Virus record (IMG/VR): IMGVR_UViG_3300008219_000140
Span: 1 to 20,530 of that record
Source of the DNA: a virus
DNA: 20,530 bases
Direction: 5' to 3' (one strand)
The notes below the pieces were generated by a model. It searched no databases. It saw only the letters and a list, made by a program, of their open reading frames with translations, and had not been told where the DNA came from. The translations under genes and the position numbers were made by a program. The stretch's first letter is position 1, and the number at the start of each line of letters is the position of its first letter. Below are positions 13,159-19,925 of this stretch, piece by piece.

Positions 13159-14816
13159 ACGTCGAACCATCCATCTGACCTATGTTCTCTTCCATTTCTA
13201 GGAGCAAGGATATCAAACATCTTATCTAGCTCATCTTGGAGTCGTTCATCTCGTCTATCTTTAATAGCCTCATCAGCATTCTTAGCCATAGACTCAGCCC
13301 AGTATGCTACTGCCATAGCTACAGCATCTAGCTTATCATCATGATCTAGGCTACGCTTCTCCCTTGTAAGGTGAGACAACTGGTACATGAGACTGTACTG
13401 TGTTGCGATGTCCGGTGGAAGCAGCAGCGTCTGATTGTAATCCTTCTTGATCGCTTCTGCGTTTATGCAGAGCCGGTGCTGATTCATGACTGGCTCCAAC
13501 GTGTCTGCTATGCGCTTCTCTTTGTGTGTCATCGCCGTTACCTCCTCAATTGTACATGGATATAGCTCATGTAAGTGGGGCTTGAGTAGCTCACTGAACA
13601 TACCCCCACCGTAGTTTGACTCAGTGAGTATGAGGTTTACTTCATATTGTTTAGCATAGGTAGCTAGACCACGCATCACCGGCTCCGTAAATCCTTCAGT
13701 GGTTCCTCCCCAATCTACGAGGTAGAGATAACCATTTAAATACTTTACGATTGCCCAGGCAGTTTCATCTTTGCCTCGTCCACTTGGGTCGATAGCCATG
13801 ACCGATCCAGAGTACGGAATGATTTCGCCCACAAGTCGTTGTGGTCTGTAGAACTTATCCCGTTTAAAGCCGAGGTTTGGTAGTCCAATCCACTCTTCTT
13901 GTGTGCCCCATACGATTTTCTCTGGACCCAGGAGTGGGTCGGTATCCATAACAATAAGATCAGATATACGTAGAGGATAACGATCAAGATCGCTAAGCCG
14001 AACATCTAGTTGGAACTGGAGTTGGAATCCTGTTCGTCCATAGGAGGCTTCTCGATCTTGTAGCTCTTCATCAGAGAATCTATCAGGGTCTGTTGGAGTT
14101 CCAGCACCTCCTTCAAGGTCGTTGACATACTCAGCAAGCATTCCCTCGTAGATCTTTTCATCATCGGGAATTCTCGCTGGATAAATTCTGACATCATAGT
14201 TACGAGCTGAGAGTTCAGTATATATAGATTCTTGAGATTGCGGTGTTCCAAGAAAAACAATTTCTCCTACTTCGGGTTTAATGATTGCTTCAAATTCTTT
14301 AACAGAGTCTGCCAGTTTAGACCTCGCACCCACTGTACTGCTGTTCCCAGGCACCTCCACATCATCAGCAACAATAAGATCGGCGCGGCTACCAGTAAGC
14401 TGACCAGTAATGCCAACAGACTTACAAGAAGGAGAATGGGCTGCGGAGGTTGGACCAACATCCCACGCAATCTTAGATGTTCTTTGATCTTCATTTGGAA
14501 TAAGGTGTTTGAGTACGGGCATCTCCCGTACAAGTCTATGACAGAAGGTGGAAAAGTCATCAGCCCTTGACTTGGAGGCTGATACAACGAGAACTTTCTT
14601 CTCTGGATCAAGATATAAAGTCCAAAGAACAAAGGCAGATGTGATCCATGATTTACCTACACCTCGAAACGCTTGAACCATTCTTCGTCTAGGTCCATGC
14701 TGTAGATATTCTGCAATATCATACTGTACTGGTGTGGGATCAGGAAGACCCAGGTGTTTCCATGTTACATATAGGAAATTCCTAAAGTCTTTTAGTTCTT
14801 CTTGTATCTCAGTCAT
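13155..14816 (-). CDS. terL: Terminase large subunit (T7 gp19-like packaging ATPase/nuclease)
   Basis: This is the DNA-packaging motor. Walker A is QAFRGVGKSW (~48-57) and Walker B is ADLIVADDVE (155-164), with acidic pair DD before E. The C-terminal RNase H-like nuclease shows AIDPSGRGKDETA (~340), ILTESNYGGG (~395) and DHDDKLDAVA (~493), supplying the metal-binding acidic residues. Length is 553 aa against 586 for T7 gp19. The C-terminal tail is charged (Arg/Asp/Glu-rich), where portal contacts are expected in the family. The start ATG lies in an 8-base overlap (ATGACTGA) with the stop of the preceding gene and has no strong ribosome site of its own, so coupling is likely. Its partner small subunit lies immediately downstream but on the opposite strand. 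Confidence 0.95.
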   Translation of the reverse strand: MTEIQEELKDFRNFLYVTWKHLGLPDPTPVQYDIAEYLQHGPRRRMVQAFRGVGKSWITSAFVLWTLYLDPEKKVLVVSASKSRADDFSTFCHRLVREMPVLKHLIPNEDQRTSKIAWDVGPTSAAHSPSCKSVGITGQLTGSRADLIVADDVEVPGNSSTVGARSKLADSVKEFEAIIKPEVGEIVFLGTPQSQESIYTELSARNYDVRIYPARIPDDEKIYEGMLAEYVNDLEGGAGTPTDPDRFSDEELQDREASYGRTGFQLQFQLDVRLSDLDRYPLRISDLIVMDTDPLLGPEKIVWGTQEEWIGLPNLGFKRDKFYRPQRLVGEIIPYSGSVMAIDPSGRGKDETAWAIVKYLNGYLYLVDWGGTTEGFTEPVMRGLATYAKQYEVNLILTESNYGGGMFSELLKPHLHELYPCTIEEVTAMTHKEKRIADTLEPVMNQHRLCINAEAIKKDYNQTLLLPPDIATQYSLMYQLSHLTREKRSLDHDDKLDAVAMAVAYWAESMAKNADEAIKDRRDERLQDELDKMFDILAPRNGREHRSDGWFDV

Positions 14817-15141
14817 CTACATCACTGCCAGAAACAATACAATGTAGGAACACGAGGTAATTAATAAGATCATGAACACTGTCAGTAAAGGTTTCATCAC
14901 CAACCAAGCCTCCTTCACTATTGACATGGGTGATGAGTCTGCCAAATTTGTCCGCAATACGAGCGAGGATTCCCGTCTCTGTCGTGCAGATCTGGAGTTG
15001 CTCGACCCTACGAAAGTTCGTAAAGGCATCACCATCACCTGAGTAATTCTTGATCTTATCGTGGAGAATATCATACGCATGGTCGCAGAGCCTTTCATGG
15101 TTCCTTAGCACTTCTAATACTGATTCTGATAATTGGGTCAT
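14809..15141 (-). CDS. DUF1599 / Nmad1-like all-alpha protein, 110 aa
   Basis: The core FRRVEQLQI...TGILARIADKFGRL...VGDETFTDSVHDLINYLVFL matches the pattern I know for DUF1599 (nucleotide modification associated domain 1): an aliphatic helix with RIADK-x-x-R, then DE-x-x-x-D-x-x-x-DLINY. Related all-alpha NTP pyrophosphohydrolases (MazG-like) use similar acidic helices to bind metal and nucleotide, so a role in nucleotide processing or a DNA modification pathway is possible. It sits between a 67-aa unknown (2-base gap) and the large terminase (8-base overlap), inside an operon of replication and packaging genes. No obvious base-modifying enzyme is in this window. Family call from memory; activity inferred. 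Confidence 0.6.
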   Translation of the reverse strand: MTQLSESVLEVLRNHERLCDHAYDILHDKIKNYSGDGDAFTNFRRVEQLQICTTETGILARIADKFGRLITHVNSEGGLVGDETFTDSVHDLINYLVFLHCIVSGSDVDD

Positions 15142-15143
15142 TC

Positions 15144-15347
15144 TTAGATGTCCTGGTCTTGTAGCACTTCTAGATCAAAGTGGGCTTTCCCGGACTCATC
15201 ATACTTATATACCTTAGCACTACGAAAGGTATATTCATTATTGTTTGAATCTTTTATTAGTATCGTTATACCATATTCAATCTTCTTTGGATCACGACTC
15301 GTCTGTACCGTCAGGTATGTAATTCTATTTGTTATTTTAGGTTTCAT
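15144..15347 (-). CDS. Hypothetical protein, 67 aa
   Basis: No family recognised. The protein is basic and looks mostly beta-stranded (KIEYGITILIKDSNNNEY, FRSAKVYKYD), with a C-terminal acidic patch. ATG at 15347 is in an ATGA overlap with the stop of the exonuclease gene and follows TGGAG by 6 bases, so it is preferred over an upstream in-frame start inside the exonuclease gene. The gap to the next gene is 2 bases. Its place in the operon suggests replication or nucleotide metabolism, but nothing in the sequence says which. Confidence 0.6.
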   Translation of the reverse strand: MKPKITNRITYLTVQTSRDPKKIEYGITILIKDSNNNEYTFRSAKVYKYDESGKAHFDLEVLQDQDI

Positions 15348-16123
15348 TCTGGGCTCCAGAGTATCGGCTTGTTCTCCGTCCAATCATATTCTCCTGGTCG
15401 TAGGATTCGTGCAAGTCTTGCTGTTATTAGGGCATCTTCGTTGTGTAGTCCATAGTCTTCGTAGGCTTTTAAGATAGTTCTCCAATTAACTCCTCCAGCC
15501 TCCAGAATTTTTTCGGCCTTTTTCGGTCCAACACCGGGGATACCAGTGTACCCATCGGCACGATCCCCAATAAGAATTTGTGTATATAGCAGATAGTCTG
15601 CCTCCTTATGTGTAACACCGAACACACCCCGCGCTGGTTTCCGGGGCTGATAATGTAACCCAGCAATTGTGAGAAGATCCTTATCATCAGAAACAATAAT
15701 AGTAGAAGAACCGGAGTTTAATCCCATAAGATCATCAGCCTCTAATCCATCTACAGCGATGCTTGGATATGTACGCATCAGAAATTCCTTCGCCTCATCA
15801 GAGCACGTAGGTCTGCGGATGTTCACCCGATTCGCTTTATAGCTTGAGTCCACCTTTGTTCTGTAGTTCTTCTTTAACGTCCAGCACAGGATGAAACGTG
15901 TAGTGGCTAGGTTCTTACACACACCACGCAGCAGATTCGTAAAGAGAGCTATGACTTCAGCATCATCGGTAAACCGTTTAGGTTCTTTTCCCCCGAAGTC
16001 AAATGTCCTCTCTACACTATAGGCTGAGCGATGATACATAATATCAGCATCAATTAATAGTAATTGATCAGGATCAAAGTCAGGCTCAAATGAGTCTATA
16101 TATTTTTCTTCTTGTTTATTCAT
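15344..16123 (-). CDS. 5'-3' exonuclease, flap/T7 gp6-like, 259 aa
   Basis: This enzyme would remove RNA primers and trim 5' ends. The acidic metal-binding positions of the FEN superfamily are visible: LLLIDADIMYH (Asp25, Asp27), GLEADDLMG (Glu128, Asp130, Asp131), STIIVSDDKDLLTI (Asp146, Asp147, Asp149) and LIGDRADGYTGIPGVGP (Asp187, Asp190), the last leading into a helix-hairpin-helix DNA-binding element. T7 gp6 is 300 aa. About 20 acidic residues precede the first motif. It lies just downstream of the DNA polymerase (9-base gap), and its stop overlaps the start of the 67-aa gene. The ATG has an AT-rich leader without a clear ribosome site. Confidence 0.92.
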   Translation of the reverse strand: MNKQEEKYIDSFEPDFDPDQLLLIDADIMYHRSAYSVERTFDFGGKEPKRFTDDAEVIALFTNLLRGVCKNLATTRFILCWTLKKNYRTKVDSSYKANRVNIRRPTCSDEAKEFLMRTYPSIAVDGLEADDLMGLNSGSSTIIVSDDKDLLTIAGLHYQPRKPARGVFGVTHKEADYLLYTQILIGDRADGYTGIPGVGPKKAEKILEAGGVNWRTILKAYEDYGLHNEDALITARLARILRPGEYDWTENKPILWSPE

Positions 16124-16132
16124 ATTTATAAT

Positions 16133-17935
16133 CTAGTGAATATCATACCACGTTTTTCCAATTCGTCCGTCCCCATCCATAGGACAGCGCAGTTCTAACT
16201 GCCCTGTAGTCTTCTTGAATGAGGAAACTCCAGCAATAACGATAGCTTCTGCTGTATCTTCTGGCACTTCAATGATGATCTCATCATGGATAAAGCCCAC
16301 GAGTCCTATATCATAGACATCCATCCAGTGATCCACCAAGGTTTGATGCATATTCAACGCAGCCAGCTTAGAGACACACGCCCCTGCTGCTTGAATAAGC
16401 AGGTTAACACTACTATGTATGGACCGTGGATACAGTCGTCTTCCATCTAATCCTTTCAGATACCCATACGATAGTGCTCTATCTTTCACGGCAGTCATCA
16501 GCTTCTTCATTGCTGGTCTCCTCTCATATAGATCAGAAACAAGGTCTGAAGCTTCTGCAACTGTATACCCAAGCATGTCAGCAATCTTCTGTCTGGATGC
16601 TCCGTAGATCAATGCGAAGAATGTGTTCTTTGCTACCTGTCTATCACATGCCATCATCTTTGCATTAGCAGCATGGATATCACCAGCGATAACCTCTTCA
16701 GCAAATTCACCACTATCGTATAGAGAAAGATAATGAGCAAAGCACCGGACTTCAAGACTCTTTGCATCCACACCGACGAGCATCTGAGCATCCTCTGCAT
16801 AGAAGAGTTCTCGACACTCCTTGCCATAAGCTAAGCGTGGACTAGGAACCTGCTGAAGATTCGGACTAACACAGGATGTGCGTCCAGAGACAGTACCCAC
16901 AGTTTTCAACCGAGGGTGAAGTCTATCATCCTTTACAAGTTTCAGCCATCCCTCTTTGCCATCATAGAGCATAGCAAGAAGCTTCTGTAATCTATAGAGC
17001 TTGGCTATCTGGTATGCTTCCTTAATATCTGGTATCTCTTGTAGAATAGATTCATCAACACGGGGTTTACCTGTCGGTGTAGTTGCCGTTGGTATCCATC
17101 CCCTAGAGATTAGGAACTGTGCTACCTGCTGACGAGACAGAGGATTAAACACATGCTCCTTTACTCTATTAGGACCACGGACTAAGTCCTTCCTCGCTGC
17201 TGCTGGGGCATCACCTTTCTTTTGATACTGTACATCTGTTATAGGATCCAACCAATAGGAAGGAGTTCTTAGCTCCTCCTTTCTCGGAGGAACTAGCGTA
17301 GAGAGAGTAGATAAGAGGTTCTCTCTCTCTCTATTCACAGTGTTGTATAGATCAAAAGCACTATTGGTGTTAAAACCAATACCTTTCTCATTCATCAAGT
17401 GAGCAAGATGAGCGAAATCCATCTCAAGATTTACAGCCATCATAGTACACCCACGATTAACACATGCAGCCCAGAGTTTCACCGTGATACGTACATCTTG
17501 ATTACAGTATTCCTCCATCTCTGGGGTGAAATGATTAAAATCCTCAAGATCTCCCTTATGCATCCTGAAGCGATAACCAAAAGATCTTAGAGAGTACCGT
17601 CCCCAATATTTTTTGGGTAATATTTCTGTACTCGTATCTGTATCGTTGCCTATGATATCGGGCCATACCATCTGTGATATAATATATGTGTCCCGTATAT
17701 CTACTGATTGTCTTGGTGTAAAGTTAAACAGTTTCTTCAGTAGTGGGAGATCATATCCAATGATGTTATGACCTATCAATTTCTCTGCTGAATCTATATG
17801 CTTCAGTGCGAAAGGTATTCTTTCTCCACTAAAACATTTAGGTTCTCCATCGTTCTCACTAATTGAGATACAATGAATCTCTGTTGCTTCATCGAGGAAT
17901 CCATTAGCCTCGATATCAAATGTTACGGAACTCAT
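16133..17935 (-). CDS. Family-A DNA polymerase (T7 gp5-like), 600 aa
   Basis: This is the replicative polymerase. The 3'-5' exonuclease is intact: FDIEANG (Asp7, Glu9), GHNIIGYDLPLL (Asp62) and YCNQDVRI (Asp147). The polymerase motifs are A, VGVDAKSLEVRCFAHYL (~385-400); B, RQVAKNTFFALIYGA (Arg432, Lys436, Phe440, Tyr444); and C, GFIHDEIIIEV (~545-555). Phe440 aligns with E. coli Pol I Phe762; T7 has Tyr526 there. T7 gp5 is 704 aa. Much of the difference is between the exonuclease and VFNPLSR (thumb), where T7 carries its thioredoxin-binding insertion and only about 50 residues remain here. The ATG overlaps the primase-helicase stop (ATGA), and GGAGGAG lies ~17 bases upstream, so coupling is likely. 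Confidence 0.95.
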   Translation of the reverse strand: MSSVTFDIEANGFLDEATEIHCISISENDGEPKCFSGERIPFALKHIDSAEKLIGHNIIGYDLPLLKKLFNFTPRQSVDIRDTYIISQMVWPDIIGNDTDTSTEILPKKYWGRYSLRSFGYRFRMHKGDLEDFNHFTPEMEEYCNQDVRITVKLWAACVNRGCTMMAVNLEMDFAHLAHLMNEKGIGFNTNSAFDLYNTVNRERENLLSTLSTLVPPRKEELRTPSYWLDPITDVQYQKKGDAPAAARKDLVRGPNRVKEHVFNPLSRQQVAQFLISRGWIPTATTPTGKPRVDESILQEIPDIKEAYQIAKLYRLQKLLAMLYDGKEGWLKLVKDDRLHPRLKTVGTVSGRTSCVSPNLQQVPSPRLAYGKECRELFYAEDAQMLVGVDAKSLEVRCFAHYLSLYDSGEFAEEVIAGDIHAANAKMMACDRQVAKNTFFALIYGASRQKIADMLGYTVAEASDLVSDLYERRPAMKKLMTAVKDRALSYGYLKGLDGRRLYPRSIHSSVNLLIQAAGACVSKLAALNMHQTLVDHWMDVYDIGLVGFIHDEIIIEVPEDTAEAIVIAGVSSFKKTTGQLELRCPMDGDGRIGKTWYDIH

Positions 17936-19545
17936 GCTATTTCAGAAAAGTCTCCTCCATTTCCTAATTCGTCTACGTGATTATGAAGTCTACCAGTAGC
18001 CGGGTGAAAGCGTAGGAATCCACTTGCCCCGGTTTCTCCAGTATACCTATTCTTTAGTATGCGGATGTGAGAGAGATACTGCTCATCTCCATCGGCTTGT
18101 TGTGATCGCTCCAGTCCGATACACATATCAGATAGTTGTGCAATGCTATGACTGCCCCGTAGTTGGGACAGAGAAACATTCCCTCCTTCCTCATGTGCTC
18201 GCCCCTCTGCTCTGCGTAGATGACTAACTAGAATCATTCCACATCCTGTCTCTTCTACAAGAGCGCGAAGCTTTGTCATTGTTACATCAATGGCAGTACG
18301 CTCCTGACTATCAGCGAACTCTGATACCACAATAGATAGGTGATCGAGAACAATGACCGAGCAACCAAGAGCTTTGATTGCATACCTAATCTTAGTTACT
18401 AGTCTCTCACTATGTAGTGATCCGAAGTGATCAAAGAGAACTAGCTGACCATTGCCAACTGATTCCTCGAATGCACTCTTGATTGTTTCTTTAGAGATAT
18501 CTTCAAAGTTTTCTTCTAGTTCATAGAGAGGCATACCCATCTGAATTGCTATGAAACTCAGGGCAGTCTTGCGTACACTTTCTTCTAGCGCAAAGTATCC
18601 AACCTTTATACCACCTTGTGAGAACTGATAGGCAATCTCTCTGCACACCTGACTCTTACCAATGCCAGTACCAGCAGTAATAGTTGTCAGTTCTCCTAAG
18701 CGGAAGCCCCGAGTTTTATTCTGCATATTAATCCAAGGATAATCGAGAGCGACAACGTCAGGAACGTCACTGATTACATCCCAAAGATCCTCACCTTTAA
18801 CAAGTCCACCAGGAATGAATGACTTTGCATTCCATACTGCGCGTTGCAGTTCGTCCTTGTCTCCATTGCAGAGAACATCGTTAGGATCTTTCTTTGAGAT
18901 GATAGCGATATGAGCTTTACCAGGAGGCATGATCAATGCACAATCTTTCGCTGCCTTCTGTCCTGCTTCATCTTGATCGAACATCAAGACTACTTTTTCA
19001 AATCCACTCAACCACTCAAGGTTGCGCTTGAATACTGAGGTTGCAGACTGCGCACCGTTAGGAATAGATACAGTGGGCCATCGACATTGATGTGTCTCTG
19101 CATAACTGAGGGCATCGATCTCTCCTTCCGTAATCACTAGCATCTTTCCACCGGAAAATTTTTGTTGTCCAAAAAATGTTCCTGGTTGTGTGCCTGACCA
19201 CATGAATTTCTTATCAGCCTGTCGTATCTTGATACCAGAGCGCGAACCCTCTTGATCATAATACTGTGCGAAATGTGCAGGTTGCCCATTCCAATTTCCT
19301 ACTCCGTACTCATAGAATCTGCATGTTTCTACCGATATACTGCGCTTTACTAACGCTTCATAGTTCCATTTTGTGGATGATTCTGTATTCTTCTCTGGTG
19401 TTTCCACGGGTTCGTCTCCTTTCGTGTGGTGATTACATGAGAAACAAAACGTATGCCCATCATCATATAGAGAATTGGCATCACTACTACCACACTCAGG
19501 ACATGAGATATGTTTGATAAATTTTGACTGTGAATCCTTGTTCAT
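17932..19545 (-). CDS. Primase-helicase (T7 gp4-like), 537 aa
   Basis: One protein unwinds the fork and makes primers. Order of domains: zinc ribbon CPEC...CFSC (Cys15, 18, 34, 37) with the surrounding GSSDANSLYDDGHTF nearly as in T7 gp4; TOPRIM primase core with VITEGEIDALS (~138) and VLMFDQDEAG (~186); RecA-like helicase with Walker A TAGTGIGKSQ (~289), Walker B VIVLDHLS (~398), and a SHLRR...LRGSHSIAQLSD stretch typical of DnaB/gp4 helicases. ATG at 19545 is chosen because it puts the zinc ribbon at the same distance from the start as in T7; the frame could begin 60 bases upstream within the RusA gene. The overlap with RusA is 50 bases. I see no internal Met where T7 starts its helicase-only form. 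Confidence 0.95.
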   Translation of the reverse strand: MNKDSQSKFIKHISCPECGSSDANSLYDDGHTFCFSCNHHTKGDEPVETPEKNTESSTKWNYEALVKRSISVETCRFYEYGVGNWNGQPAHFAQYYDQEGSRSGIKIRQADKKFMWSGTQPGTFFGQQKFSGGKMLVITEGEIDALSYAETHQCRWPTVSIPNGAQSATSVFKRNLEWLSGFEKVVLMFDQDEAGQKAAKDCALIMPPGKAHIAIISKKDPNDVLCNGDKDELQRAVWNAKSFIPGGLVKGEDLWDVISDVPDVVALDYPWINMQNKTRGFRLGELTTITAGTGIGKSQVCREIAYQFSQGGIKVGYFALEESVRKTALSFIAIQMGMPLYELEENFEDISKETIKSAFEESVGNGQLVLFDHFGSLHSERLVTKIRYAIKALGCSVIVLDHLSIVVSEFADSQERTAIDVTMTKLRALVEETGCGMILVSHLRRAEGRAHEEGGNVSLSQLRGSHSIAQLSDMCIGLERSQQADGDEQYLSHIRILKNRYTGETGASGFLRFHPATGRLHNHVDELGNGGDFSEIA

Positions 19546-19855
19546 CTCGCTTTCTAACACGCTCTTGGTCAACTTTAAATTCCTTAATAATCTTGGGGTT
19601 ATCATCTTCTAAGATTCCACACTTAACTAGTGCATCACCTATTAGTTTAAAAGATCCAGCAGCATTGTCCCAGTCCATTAGACGCACACTACGACGAGTG
19701 TACTCCACTGTAACTGGTCCTTCAATCAGGTCACATGGATACGCTGATTGAATCTCGACCACTAGATTGTTCTGTAGCTTCTTGCGCACTGCCCAGTGCA
19801 TGCGGAGAAGTCTGTTTATACCCGGAGGTTGGGTTTTGCTATTGATGATAAGCAT
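19496..19855 (-). CDS. RusA-like Holliday junction resolvase, 119 aa
   Basis: The pattern MDWDNAAGSFKLIGDAL...ILEDDNPKI is the catalytic heart of RusA-family resolvases: Asp61 and Asp63 in D-x-D-N, Lys70, and Asp84/Asp85 in the following DD. PPGINRLLRMHW upstream fits the family N-terminus. E. coli RusA is 120 aa. It would cleave branched intermediates of replication and recombination before packaging, the job of endonuclease I (gp3) in T7. ATG at 19855 lies just 9 bases after the strong hairpin described separately; the only upstream start candidate, TTG at 19876, is inside that hairpin. No ribosome binding site is evident. The 3' end overlaps the primase-helicase start by 50 bases. Confidence 0.85.
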   Translation of the reverse strand: MLIINSKTQPPGINRLLRMHWAVRKKLQNNLVVEIQSAYPCDLIEGPVTVEYTRRSVRLMDWDNAAGSFKLIGDALVKCGILEDDNPKIIKEFKVDQERVRKRDEQGFTVKIYQTYLMS

Positions 19856-19864
19856 ATAGATAAA

Positions 19865-19900
19865 TGGAGAGGACAAGCACCGAAGTACCTGCCCTCTCCA
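19865..19900 (-). terminator. Strong UUCG-capped hairpin between SSB and RusA genes
   Basis: Read on the minus strand, arms of 16 bases pair without mismatch (three G-U pairs) around a cUUCGg tetraloop. The plus-strand arms are 19865-19880 and 19885-19900. The hairpin begins 25 bases after the SSB stop and is followed by TTTATCTATATG, a weak T tract that runs into the RusA start. It may act as a leaky terminator, a 3'-end protector for SSB mRNA, or an RNA processing site. A competing shorter hairpin can form from CCTCCC, TTT and GGAGAGG at its upstream edge. The structure is read directly; its function is inferred. Confidence 0.7.
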
Positions 19901-19925
19901 AAGGGAGGAGGAGACGTTATTCTAT

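Noticed and set aside
15148-15477. 109-codon plus-strand frame with hydrophobic segments
   Set aside because: It lies antisense to the 67-aa and exonuclease genes. The hydrophobicity is what the complement of charged codons gives, and there is no ribosome site.
19546-19605. 20-residue N-terminal extension of the primase-helicase
   Set aside because: T7 gp4 has the zinc ribbon at the same distance from its start as the ATG at 19545 gives here, and the extension lies within the RusA gene.
19856-19876. TTG start for the RusA-like gene
   Set aside because: The codon lies inside the 16-bp hairpin and adds seven residues with no family counterpart.
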